Positions 53,158 through 61,711 of a DNA stretch of 64,000 nt are shown piece after piece. Position 1 is the stretch's first letter. Every line of letters starts with the position of its first letter. The notes under the pieces are model-generated. The model was not told where the DNA came from, ran no database searches, and worked only from the letters and a program-made list of their open reading frames with translations. Both the position numbers and the translations under genes were made by a program. Location: positions 1-64,000 of the forward strand of contig JAYWHX010000170.1 of NCBI GenBank assembly GCA_043777375.1. Reading direction: 5' to 3'. The stretch is from TH-plancto1 sp043777375. GTDB taxonomy: Bacteria; Planctomycetota; Planctomycetia; Planctomycetales; Planctomycetaceae.

Positions 53158-54024
53158 ATGAGTTTTGTCGGAAAAATCCTGGTTGTCGTCCAGCTCGTGC
53201 TGAGCGTCCTGTTCATGGCACTGGCGGGGGCCGTGTTTTCCGTTCACACGAACTGGAAGACGAAGCACGACACGCAAGTTGCCATCGTCAAGGGGGCTGA
53301 GAAGTCCGTCGCTGACAAGCAGGCGGAACTCGATTCCGTCAAGCAGACGACTCAGAAGTCCATCGACGACAACAAGGCCGAACTCGGGCGTCTTTCGGAG
53401 CAGGTCCTCAACCAGACCACCGAGCTGGAAGCCCTGAAGAAAAAGAACAACGAAGACCAGCAGGAACTCCAGACCCAGACCGCTCTGGCAGAGACCAAAG
53501 CAAAAGAAGCGGATTACCGCATCAAAGAAGCAGAAGAGCAACGCACTGCCAACCGGGCTTTGCAAATCGCTCTCGACGAACTCGCGGCCAAGAGTCGCCA
53601 GCTGGAGGACGACAAGTTCGGACTGCAGGTCGAGTTCGACAATCTGAAGGATCTGTACAGCAATGCTTTGGTAAAAATGGCATACGGCGACAAACAGCTC
53701 CGTCTGCTGGGTGTCGAAACCGATCCGAGGAAGGCTGCGAAGGCTGCTGAACCAGCACCGCCGGTGGATGGATTGGTCAGCGTCGTCAAATCAGACCGCA
53801 CGAACCGTCCCAAATACGTGGAACTCTCCATCGGCAGCGATGATGGTCTACTCAAAGGCCATGTGCTGGATGTGATGCGCAGTGGAGTGGATGGCAAGGA
53901 TCCACAGTACCTCGGCAAGGTGCGAATCATCAGCATCGACCCCGATAGTGCTGTGGGGGAAGTCATCGAGTCAGCCAAGAACGGGATCATTGAGGTAGGC
54001 GACAATGTCACAACGAAGCTCTGA
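53158..54024 (+). CDS. Membrane-anchored coiled-coil protein (second of the set)
   Basis: 288 residues. The membrane segment is KILVVVQLVLSVLFMALAGAVFSVH (residues about 6-30). A coiled coil of about 130 residues (TQKSIDDNKAELGRLSEQVLNQTTELEALKKKNNEDQQ in short) is followed by a small beta-rich domain (VDGLVSVVKSDRTNRPKYVELSIGSDDGLLKGHVLDVMRSG, VRIISIDPDSAVGEVIE), as in a membrane-fusion or S1-like/OB barrel. GGAGAGG lies before the ATG. No named family is recognised. Its stop overlaps the next short gene by 20 bases. Confidence 0.78.
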   Translation: MSFVGKILVVVQLVLSVLFMALAGAVFSVHTNWKTKHDTQVAIVKGAEKSVADKQAELDSVKQTTQKSIDDNKAELGRLSEQVLNQTTELEALKKKNNEDQQELQTQTALAETKAKEADYRIKEAEEQRTANRALQIALDELAAKSRQLEDDKFGLQVEFDNLKDLYSNALVKMAYGDKQLRLLGVETDPRKAAKAAEPAPPVDGLVSVVKSDRTNRPKYVELSIGSDDGLLKGHVLDVMRSGVDGKDPQYLGKVRIISIDPDSAVGEVIESAKNGIIEVGDNVTTKL

Positions 54025-54139
54025 AGTTCCGCAGCCTGACGTCTACGTCGGCCTGCTGTTTGTCTCACTGGCAGCTGTCATTACCGGGATCATCTTCCTG
54101 ATGATTGAGCTGCGTCGGTACGACATGCTGTTCACGTGA
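54005..54139 (+). CDS. 44-residue membrane peptide overlapping the previous gene
   Basis: MSQRSSEVPQPDVYVGLLFV..., 44 residues, ending RRYDMLFT. One strong membrane segment (YVGLLFVSLAAVITGIIFLMIEL). The ATG lies inside the last codons of the previous gene in another frame (20-base overlap), the usual sign of translational coupling. It ends 26 bases before a strong terminator. It is below common ORF-length cut-offs, so it is easily missed. Likely a small subunit of whatever the two coiled-coil proteins form. Confidence 0.72.
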   Translation: MSQRSSEVPQPDVYVGLLFVSLAAVITGIIFLMIELRRYDMLFT

Positions 54140-54164
54140 TCGTGAACGGGTCGACACCGTGATA

Positions 54165-54205
54165 CAAAAAGCTCAGAGGTTGCGACCTCTGGGCTTTTCG
54201 TTTTC
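54165..54205 (+). terminator. Rho-independent terminator after the three-gene set
   Basis: Stem AAAGCTCAGAGGT / ACCTCTGGGCTTT with loop TGCG (one T-G-type mismatch), then TTCGTTTTCC. A small palindrome TTCACGTGATCGTGAA precedes it at 54131-54146. Confidence 0.9.
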
Positions 54206-54312
54206 CTCTCGATCCATCAGCGGATAGCTGACCTCGGGCGGCGACTCCGCTACACTCTCTCCATCAGAAACGTCGCCCCTGCTGGGCGAGGATCACGAGG
54301 GGATTGAGAGTC

Positions 54313-54906
54313 ATGAAGCGGATTGAACAGGTGGCGGGGACAGGTCTCCCCTTGTTGCTGGACGATATCGACACCGACCGGATCATCCCGGCCCGGTTCT
54401 TGCGCTGCGTCAGCTTTGACGGCATCGGTGAACATGCCTTCGAAGATGATTGCCAGCAAGACCCCACCCACCCCTTCCGGAATCCCACCTATCGTGCGGC
54501 AGCAGTGCTGGTCGCGGGCCGGAACTTCGGCTGTGGATCGAGCCGCGAGCATGCTCCGCAGTCGCTCATGCGCTGGGGCATTCAGGCGATCGTGGCCGAA
54601 TCCTATGCCGAGATTTTCTTCGGCAACTGCACCTCGTTGGGGATTCCCGCCGTGTGTGCCGCGCGGGCTGATCTCGAACAGATGGCCGCCGCGATTCAGG
54701 CCGATCCCACGACAGCGGTCAAGGTCGACGTGCTCGCCAAGACCGTCACTGTCGGGACCAAGACGTACACGGTGACCATGCCCAAGAGTGCCCATGAGTC
54801 CTTGACCACCGGTCAATGGGACTTCCTCGGCCAACTCCTCGACGCCCAACCCGCCATCCGTGAGACAGCTGCGAAACTGCCGTACTTGAAGTCGTTCGCG
54901 GGGTAG
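54313..54906 (+). CDS. leuD: 3-isopropylmalate dehydratase small subunit
   Basis: 197 residues, the swivelling subunit of isopropylmalate isomerase in leucine synthesis. Signature blocks: LPLLLDDIDTDRIIPARFLR, VLVAGRNFGCGSSREHAPQSL (the GxxFGCGSSREHA motif), AIVAESYAEIFFGNCTSLGIPAV and KSFAG at the end. It pairs with the large Fe-S subunit LeuC, which is not in the window. ATG at 54313; the frame opens at a TTG 9 bases earlier. Length is normal. Confidence 0.97.
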   Translation: MKRIEQVAGTGLPLLLDDIDTDRIIPARFLRCVSFDGIGEHAFEDDCQQDPTHPFRNPTYRAAAVLVAGRNFGCGSSREHAPQSLMRWGIQAIVAESYAEIFFGNCTSLGIPAVCAARADLEQMAAAIQADPTTAVKVDVLAKTVTVGTKTYTVTMPKSAHESLTTGQWDFLGQLLDAQPAIRETAAKLPYLKSFAG

Positions 54907-55046
54907 GTTCCAACTCGGGTTCTCTCGTTGTCGCAGTGTTCGACAGACGCAAAAAGGTCATTCGAGTAGAGCGCCACAAGGTAGTTGCCCCCTCCGGGGT
55001 CGAGGCTAGACTAGGGTGCGAGTTCGCTTCTAGGAGTCGTAACAAG

Positions 55047-55625
55047 ATGGATGTCAAACGCATTAAGCGTGACATTTTGAACCGATCAATGCCTTCTGGT
55101 GATCGCTCTCGCTTGATCGAGTTGCTTATTGCGATTGCAATTGTGCGAGCCATCGGTGTGCTGATCCGCGCAATCGCCTGGACAGGTGATGAATTCGTTC
55201 CACGATGGTCTACTGATTATGAAGTGTCGCCCGTCGTACTCTGGGTAGGAATCGGTTCCTTTGTCGCGTTGTCGATGATTTCAGCAGTTGGATTATGGCT
55301 TCGGGCTTTGTGGGGTTGGTTCATAACTGCGACTTATCTTTCGATCGCATGCTTGCGTGCCTCATTGGCCATTGCTGATTTCACGCTGAATAAGTCATTA
55401 CACGATCCAATTACTTTTTTCAGTTGGGGCAACTTGCGATATCGAGAAGAAGAGACAATCGCTATCGCGATCTTCGATGTGGTGATCTTTGGCTTTCTGT
55501 TCTCTGAGAGTGTCTTCAAGCCATTTGGAGGTGATGTAGTTCACAGGCCGATGTATTTCATGATCGTGATCGGTGCGACGCTGAGTTGGTATGTCATGAT
55601 GAAAACGCTGGCTGGGTTGCTCTGA
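55047..55625 (+). CDS. Hypothetical four-TM membrane protein, AT-richer
   Basis: 192 residues, with four hydrophobic segments (LIELLIAIAIVRAIGVLIRAIAW, VVLWVGIGSFVALSMISAVGLWL, GWFITATYLSIACLRASLAIA, FMIVIGATLSWYVMMKTLAGLL). AGGAG about 10 bases before the ATG. Visible base composition is clearly lower in GC than both neighbours and codons such as TTA, ATT and AAA are used more, which suggests recent transfer. No family is recognised. Confidence 0.65.
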   Translation: MDVKRIKRDILNRSMPSGDRSRLIELLIAIAIVRAIGVLIRAIAWTGDEFVPRWSTDYEVSPVVLWVGIGSFVALSMISAVGLWLRALWGWFITATYLSIACLRASLAIADFTLNKSLHDPITFFSWGNLRYREEETIAIAIFDVVIFGFLFSESVFKPFGGDVVHRPMYFMIVIGATLSWYVMMKTLAGLL

Positions 55626-55694
55626 CCATCGTGTCGGATTCAAATTTGCCAGATTAGACAGTGACCTACACATTTCAAGACGCGAGGGAAGACA

Positions 55695-58600
55695 ATGAAT
55701 CGAAACGTGGTTGCACTATTTTATTTCAATTGCCTGTTCATTGTGATGGGAGGGGGGGGGCACGCCGCCGATGTCTACGACACTCCGGAAGCCGCGAAGG
55801 CCGACCCCGACTTTCTGGTTCAAGGCGAGTATGCCGGGAACGGGTTTGGTCTGCAGATTGTGGCTCTGGGGGATGGCCAATTCATGGCCGTCAAGTATCC
55901 CGGCGGGCTCCCCGGCGCGGGCTGGACGGGCCAGGGGAAGCAGGTCATCGAAGGTGAAGACACCGAGGCCATTCAAGGTCTGATCACCGCGCTAAAGGTC
56001 GAGCGGCAGAATCGCCAAAGCACGACGATCGGTGCCGCGCCGCCCGAGGGAGCAGTCGTCCTCTTCGATGGCACACAGGCTTCGATCGACAAGCACTGGC
56101 AGCCGGGGGCCAAGTTCGCGGACGGGCTGCTGCACCAAGGCTGTCTGAGTGTCGACACTTTCCAGGACTGCACAGTCCATATCGAGTTCCGGATCCCCTT
56201 CATGCCGAAGGCGCGCGGTCAGGGGCGCGGCAATAGCGGCATCTATTATCAAGGACGCTTCGAGACTCAGATGCTCGATTCGTTCGGCCTCGAAGGGAAG
56301 AACAACGAGACCGGTGGCATCTACACGATCCGCGATCCCGACATCAACATGTGCCTGCCCCCGCTCACCTGGCAGACCTACGACGCCGAATTCACAGCCG
56401 CTCGCTGGGATGGAAAAAAGAAGATCGCCAACGCCCGCCTAACTGTGCGGCTCAACGGCGTCGTCGTCCAGCCCGACACCGAACTCCCGAACACCACGAC
56501 CGCAGCTCCCCTGTCCGAGTCCCCCGAGCCGGGGCCGATCTCTCTGCAGGATCACGGCAATCCAGTCCGCTACCGCAACATCTGGGTCGTGCCGCGCAAC
56601 GCCCAGCGCGAAGCACGCCGCCCGATCGTCCCCGGATTTGAGCGGTTTCATGCGCTCGCCAGCGGCAACCCGGTCGAGGGCGGCCACCTGTTGATCGGCG
56701 AACTGGGCTGTGCAAAATGCCACTCCAGTGACGCGAAAACAGTCCTCGGTGTCGATCCCAAGCAGGCCCCGATCCTGACGGAAATCGGCAGCCGAGTCCG
56801 TCCCGAATGGTTCACGAAATTCCTGACTGATCCGCAAGCTGCCAAGCCCGGAACGACGATGCCCCATGTCTTCGCGGGTTGGTCGGATGCGGAGCGGGCC
56901 CCAGCTGTCACAGCGATCGCTCACTTCCTCGCTTCGACAGGTTCGCCTGTCGAACAGGGTGGGGAGCGAGAAGCGTTTCAGCGCGGCCAGGAGCTGTACC
57001 ATCAGGTCGGCTGCACGGTGTGCCACGCCCCACGCGATGACTCGGCGGTGGTCCCGCATGCCACGTCAATTCCGCTCGGCAAGATCGAGAAGAAATACAC
57101 GATCGCCAGCCTGACCGAATTCCTCAAGAACCCCCACGCCGCCCGCCCATCGGGACGCATGCCCTCGATGCCGCTGAGGGATGAGCAGTTCAACGACATC
57201 GCGAACTATCTGGTCGGTGATGAGGCGGGCCATCTCATCGGACGACCGAAGACCCCCAACATGACTTTCAAGCTCTACAAGGGGGATTGGGGCAACTTAC
57301 CACCATTCGACAAGCTGACACCCGAGAGCGAAGGGGTGTCGCGCGGGCTCGATCTGACGGTGGCGGGCCAGACGAACAACTTTGCCGCTCGCTTTGAGGG
57401 CTTTCTGCACGTCGCGCGGGACGGAGACTACAGGTTCCGCGTCGGTTCGGACGACGGCAGTACTCTCTACATCGATGATGAGAAAGTTGCCGATGCCGAC
57501 GGCGTTCATCCCCATCGATTCAGCGAAGGCCGGACTCGACTGGCGAAGGGAACCCACCCGATTCGCATCGAATACTTCCAGGGCGGCGGAGAATGGACCC
57601 TCGAATGCCAGATCGAAGGGCCGCAACTGCCTCGCCAGTCGATCGAAATGCTGATTACGAAAACCGAAAGCGAAACCCCCGAGGTCGCTCCGCCCAAGAC
57701 TGACGGATTCGTGCTCGACGAAACTCTCGTCGCTCAGGGTCGAGAACTGTTTGCCAAGGTCGGCTGTGCCGCCTGCCACGAAATGAAACAAAACGGCGAG
57801 CAGCTGGCCAGCACTCCCGCCAAGGCATTCGCGGACCTCAATCCCGCGCTCGGCTGTCTCGCAGCTGTGCCACCGGTCGGTAGGGAAACACGGGTGCCAG
57901 ACTTTGCATTGTCACCGACCCAGCGCCGGGCGATCATCGCAGCCTTGGGTTCGCCTTTGCCGGAGTCGACCCCACAGGCGGTTGTGCGCCAGTCGATGAC
58001 AACGTTCAACTGCCTGGCCTGCCATGTCCGAGATGGGCTAGGTGGTCCAGAGGCGGCTCGCAATAAGTTATTCACCACGACGGAGCCGGAAATGGGTGAC
58101 GAAGGTCGATTGCCGCCGTCTCTGGATGGAGTCGGAGACAAGCTGAACAGGGATTACCTGGGTCGCATCTTGAGCAACGGAGCCGACGACCGTCCGTACA
58201 TGCGAGTCGCGATGCCGAAGTTTGGCGAAGGTCGACTGACTAAAATTCACGAGACGTTGACTACGATCGATGAGAAAACCGTAGCCCCGATGGCGACGTT
58301 CGACGAACCCGAATCCCGCATCAAATCAACCGGGCGGCATCTGGTCGGTGAAAAAGGTTTGGCGTGTGTGAAGTGTCACACCTTCGGCGAGATTCGCGCG
58401 ACCGGGATTCAGGCGATTGACATGCAAACGATGACTCGGCGTCTCAGGGAAGACTGGTTCCAACGCTACTTGTTTGACCCGCAAGCCTACCGTCCCGGAA
58501 CACGCATGCCGACAGGATTCCCGAATGGACAAGCGGTCGATCGCAACTCGTTCGGAGGCGATCCTACGAAGCAAATTGCAGCCATCTGGACGTTCTTGAA

Positions 58601-59306
58601 GGATGGAGATCGCGCGGGGATTCCCGATGGGTTGCTGGCCGAGGCCATTGAACTGAAGGCTGACGGGCGTCCGGTGATCTACCGCAACTTCATCGAGGGG
58701 CTGTCTCCTCGTGGGATCGCGGTCGGTTATCCGGAACACTGCAACATCGGCTGGGACGCCAACCGCATGAGTCTCGGCCTCGTCTGGCATGGCAAGTTCA
58801 TCGACGCCTCCAAGCACTGGGTCGGTCGCGGACCGGGGAACCAGTCCCCACTGGGCGATCATGTGACACGTATCGAAGACACCTCGCCCATCGCCGTGCT
58901 GGCATCGGGTGATGCTTTATGGCCGACTGAGTCGCCCCGTGATCGCGGCTATAAGTTCCTCGGTTACGAACTCGATGCCCAGCACCGTCCAGCATTCAAG
59001 TATCGGGCGGGCGCGGTGACTGTTGTCGATTTCCCCGAGCCGATCGCTGCGGGCGACGAGGGCAGTTTCCGCCGCCGGTTGAGTCTGACCTCGGAAACAC
59101 CGATCGATGGTCTGTACGTCCGGGCTGCCGCAGGAAGTTCGATTGACCCTGGCCCGGACGGGGCCTACGTCATCGACAAGCTCTGGAGCGTGAAAGCCAC
59201 GGGCGGAGCCGCTTTCGTGCGTGATTCGAACGGACGCAAAGAACTGCTCGTGCCGGTCACACTGACCAACGGGCGAGCCGAGGTCGTCCTCGAACTGAAG
59301 TGGTGA
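55695..59306 (+). CDS. DUF1080 / PA14 / five-haem cytochrome c fusion
   Basis: 1203 residues. Signal region VVALFYFNCLFIVMGGGGHAADV; a DUF1080 domain (about 110-310, with GNSGIYYQGRFETQMLDSFG); a haem-binding module with CAKCH (about 339) and CTVCH (about 439); a PA14 domain (about 515-660, FAARFEGFLHVARDGDYRFRVGSDDGSTLYIDDEKV); then CAACH (about 690), CLACH (about 773) and CVKCH (about 890); and a C-terminal beta-rich domain. Five CXXCH motifs predict five covalent haems, so a periplasmic electron-transfer and glycan-handling protein. The gene has a run of nine G within the signal peptide (55752-55760). No DUF1501/1553 partner adjoins. Confidence 0.88.
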   Translation: MNRNVVALFYFNCLFIVMGGGGHAADVYDTPEAAKADPDFLVQGEYAGNGFGLQIVALGDGQFMAVKYPGGLPGAGWTGQGKQVIEGEDTEAIQGLITALKVERQNRQSTTIGAAPPEGAVVLFDGTQASIDKHWQPGAKFADGLLHQGCLSVDTFQDCTVHIEFRIPFMPKARGQGRGNSGIYYQGRFETQMLDSFGLEGKNNETGGIYTIRDPDINMCLPPLTWQTYDAEFTAARWDGKKKIANARLTVRLNGVVVQPDTELPNTTTAAPLSESPEPGPISLQDHGNPVRYRNIWVVPRNAQREARRPIVPGFERFHALASGNPVEGGHLLIGELGCAKCHSSDAKTVLGVDPKQAPILTEIGSRVRPEWFTKFLTDPQAAKPGTTMPHVFAGWSDAERAPAVTAIAHFLASTGSPVEQGGEREAFQRGQELYHQVGCTVCHAPRDDSAVVPHATSIPLGKIEKKYTIASLTEFLKNPHAARPSGRMPSMPLRDEQFNDIANYLVGDEAGHLIGRPKTPNMTFKLYKGDWGNLPPFDKLTPESEGVSRGLDLTVAGQTNNFAARFEGFLHVARDGDYRFRVGSDDGSTLYIDDEKVADADGVHPHRFSEGRTRLAKGTHPIRIEYFQGGGEWTLECQIEGPQLPRQSIEMLITKTESETPEVAPPKTDGFVLDETLVAQGRELFAKVGCAACHEMKQNGEQLASTPAKAFADLNPALGCLAAVPPVGRETRVPDFALSPTQRRAIIAALGSPLPESTPQAVVRQSMTTFNCLACHVRDGLGGPEAARNKLFTTTEPEMGDEGRLPPSLDGVGDKLNRDYLGRILSNGADDRPYMRVAMPKFGEGRLTKIHETLTTIDEKTVAPMATFDEPESRIKSTGRHLVGEKGLACVKCHTFGEIRATGIQAIDMQTMTRRLREDWFQRYLFDPQAYRPGTRMPTGFPNGQAVDRNSFGGDPTKQIAAIWTFLKDGDRAGIPDGLLAEAIELKADGRPVIYRNFIEGLSPRGIAVGYPEHCNIGWDANRMSLGLVWHGKFIDASKHWVGRGPGNQSPLGDHVTRIEDTSPIAVLASGDALWPTESPRDRGYKFLGYELDAQHRPAFKYRAGAVTVVDFPEPIAAGDEGSFRRRLSLTSETPIDGLYVRAAAGSSIDPGPDGAYVIDKLWSVKATGGAAFVRDSNGRKELLVPVTLTNGRAEVVLELKW
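55752..55760 (+). repeat. G9 homopolymer in a signal-peptide codon run
   Basis: ATGGGA followed by nine G, coding VMGGGGHAAD just before the expected cleavage. Slippage by one base would shift the frame and silence the 1203-residue protein. Confidence 0.85.
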
Positions 59307-59654
59307 AACGTCCGTGGGCTCCGAATCGGCCCGCCTGCCGTACGACAGGTAATCCTGCCTGTCGTACGCTGGTGACACGTTGCGATGATTTTCAATCGGG
59401 GAGTTCATCAAATTGACAGAAGCGGTCTCACACGAAGGCACGAAGGCACGAAGAAGCAAATGAATGGCTTCTTGATCGGTCCTCTATCCCCTTTGTGCCT
59501 TCGTGTCTTTGTGTGAGACACTTTCTGGCAGGCCATTTCACACTTGGCCCGGCGTTCCACGTCCCTCCGCGCGAGGACAGGCAAGATTGCCTATCCTACA
59601 GTGAGACAACTCGTCCTCGCTTAATTCTCACTGAACCACGGTTCTCCATCCATC
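59307..59654. repeat. Repeat-bearing gap before the dehalogenase-like gene
   Basis: Contains a hairpin GCCGTACGACAGGTAATCCT / GCCTGTCGTACG (59336-59369), a long palindrome with TCTCACACGAAGGCACGAAG and CCTTCGTGTCTTTGTGTGAG (59426-59519, family M), and GGACAGGCAAGATTGCCTAT at 59576-59595. No gene is seen. Confidence 0.75.
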
Positions 59655-60518
59655 TTGCAAAACGCCTCCCCCACTGAATACCCGTTCGCCTCTCACTGGC
59701 TCGATCTCTCGGGACTGCGATATCACTACGTCGACGAGGGGGCAGGCAAACCGCTGCTGTTTGTCCACGGCAATCCCACGTGGAGTTTCGCTTGGCGAAA
59801 TCTCATCAAGGCCCTCTCCCCCGCCTATCGCACAGTCGCCGTTGACCACATCGGCTGTGGGTACTCCGACAAGCCGCAGGACTATGCGTATACGATCGAC
59901 TCGCACGTTCGAAATCTCTGCCAGTTGATCGAGACACTCGACCTGCGCGACATCACATTGGTCGGTCATGATTGGGGCGGCTGCATTGGAATGGGAGCCG
60001 CTGTCGAGATGCCTGACCGCTTCTCGCGTTTCGTACTGATGAATACAGGGGCCTTTCGCTCGAAGGCGATCCCCACTCGCATTGCCGCCTGCCGCATCCC
60101 CGGACTTGGCGAGATCGGCGTGCGCGGCTTCAATCTGTTCGCGAGATCGGCTCTGTGGATGGCCGTCGAGAAGCCGATGTCACCCGAGGTCAAGGCCGGG
60201 TTCATCGCCCCCTATGACAGTTGGGCCAACCGCATCGCGACCTACCGCTTCGTACTGGATATTCCACTGGATGCTCATCACCCGAGCTACGACCGGCTCG
60301 TCCGGATCGAGCACGGGCTCGCTCAGTTCCAAGACCGCCCTATGCAGTTGTTCTGGGGAGAAAAGGACTGGTGCTTCACGCTCCGGTTCCTCGACGAGTG
60401 GATTCGTCGGTTCCCGAAAGCAGCTGTGACGCGATATCCGGATGCCGGTCACTATGTCTTCGAGGACGCCCATGAACGGATGATCCCCGAGCTGCAAGAG
60501 TTCCTGTCGCGAACCTGA
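59655..60518 (+). CDS. Haloalkane-dehalogenase-like alpha/beta hydrolase
   Basis: 287 residues from a TTG. HGNPTWSFAWR carries the Asn of the halide pair, TLVGHDWGGCIGMG holds the nucleophile Asp (D106) followed by Trp (W107), and DAGHYVFED supplies the His. This is the catalytic set of haloalkane dehalogenases and of OleB (beta-lactone decarboxylase in long-chain olefin synthesis). No oleA, oleC or oleD gene lies next to it, so the substrate is open. Cytoplasmic, no signal. The start follows a repeat-rich gap; no ATG is well placed. Confidence 0.88.
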   Translation: MQNASPTEYPFASHWLDLSGLRYHYVDEGAGKPLLFVHGNPTWSFAWRNLIKALSPAYRTVAVDHIGCGYSDKPQDYAYTIDSHVRNLCQLIETLDLRDITLVGHDWGGCIGMGAAVEMPDRFSRFVLMNTGAFRSKAIPTRIAACRIPGLGEIGVRGFNLFARSALWMAVEKPMSPEVKAGFIAPYDSWANRIATYRFVLDIPLDAHHPSYDRLVRIEHGLAQFQDRPMQLFWGEKDWCFTLRFLDEWIRRFPKAAVTRYPDAGHYVFEDAHERMIPELQEFLSRT

Positions 60519-60533
60519 ATCGACGGAATCCCG

Positions 60534-61571
60534 TTACTTGCCCGTGACCCGCTTGAGCCAACTCATGTTTCGCGCGCCTGGGCCCGGCGTTGGTTCTTCG
60601 ACCTTTTCCACAGGGGCGGCGGTCATGCGTTTAATATGCCCTTCGAGCTGGGCCTTGACCTGATCGAGCCGCTGTCGCTCGCGAGCCATGCGCGCCCTTT
60701 CGATGGACAGTTCCAGGTTTTCTCGTTGAACGCCGGTCTTCAGCCGCGACTCCAACTCGACCAGACTGGCAAGTAGCTCCTGCGGTCCCAACCCCGATTG
60801 CAGTAGATCCTGTGGGAGCTGTGGCAGGCTATCGGCAGCTCGCAACGCACTGATCAGGGTGGAAATGTAATCATCTCGCGTCGAGACGGCGTCTCGGAGT
60901 TCCTCGACACTCGCAGTATGGAGATCGATCATCTCGGGAGGTGGCGAGATTTGGTCGATGGGGTCTGCGCCGTCTTCGGAGGCGTTCAAATCGGATTCAC
61001 CAGACTGGCTACTGACTGGTTGCGGTGCAGACGCCTGCGCGGCTGGCCGTGTCGGTGCCGGCGTCCCATCGATCATTGAGGCCTTCATCTTCTCCCAGAA
61101 AGTCCCCTGCCCTGGCGCTGCTGCGGCGCTGGGCGCTGGTGGGGGCGAACTGGGTGCCGGAGCCGTCGGCGAAGAGGGTGCCTGGAAGAGTCCTGATGCT
61201 GCTTTGGGGGCCGGACTCGATTCCCGGACATCCGACGGATTCGTCAAGTAGCTCGTGATGTCATTGAGCCGTTGCAGAATCACATCGTAATGACTGCTGG
61301 CCTGGCCCCACGATTCCAATGCCTCTTCCACGCGGCTGGTCAGCTGCCCGGTCTGCTCGACCAATTCGCGCGACGATCCGCCGGGTCCGCTCGGGTGGCG
61401 TCGATCCCCGCCGCTCCGCTGCATGCGGTCCAGCTGCTCGGCGGCCGCTTCCAGACGTTCCGTCAATTGCACGACGAGTGCATCCTTGGATCGCATCTGG
61501 TCGAGAAGTGTGGCGATCTGTTCCGCCCCGGATTGCTCGCTGGCTGAGAGGGTCGCAGATTCAGTTTTCAT
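60534..61571 (-). CDS. Hypothetical coiled-coil protein
   Basis: 345 residues, soluble, no signal. N-terminal and C-terminal helices with heptads (EQIATLLDQMRSKDALVVQLTERLEAAAEQLDRM, and NLELSIERARMARERQRLDQVKAQLEGHIKRM) flank a Pro/Ala/Ser-rich middle (APKAASGLFQAPSSPTAP, SSPPPAPSAAAAPGQ). The internal segment EELRDAVSTRDDYISTLISALRAADSLPQLPQDLLQ resembles helices of other planctomycete coiled-coil proteins. Family not recognised. Convergent with the dehalogenase-like gene, 15 bases apart. ATG at 61571; the longer frame starts at 61637. Confidence 0.72.
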   Translation of the reverse strand: MKTESATLSASEQSGAEQIATLLDQMRSKDALVVQLTERLEAAAEQLDRMQRSGGDRRHPSGPGGSSRELVEQTGQLTSRVEEALESWGQASSHYDVILQRLNDITSYLTNPSDVRESSPAPKAASGLFQAPSSPTAPAPSSPPPAPSAAAAPGQGTFWEKMKASMIDGTPAPTRPAAQASAPQPVSSQSGESDLNASEDGADPIDQISPPPEMIDLHTASVEELRDAVSTRDDYISTLISALRAADSLPQLPQDLLQSGLGPQELLASLVELESRLKTGVQRENLELSIERARMARERQRLDQVKAQLEGHIKRMTAAPVEKVEEPTPGPGARNMSWLKRVTGK

Positions 61572-61711
61572 GGGAATGTTGGCAGTCACTGGGCAGGCTT
61601 TCAAGAGGGGACGCACGAGGATCTCTCGTGATGTCACACCCGAAAGCTAGTTTCCATTTGGCCACATGGCGGAACAGTTGCCAAAAAGTCACACGCACAG
61701 TCGAACCGGTT

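Noticed and set aside
59655..60518. Olefin biosynthesis (ole) cluster
   Set aside because: The hydrolase resembles OleB, but no OleA, OleC or OleD gene is present nearby.
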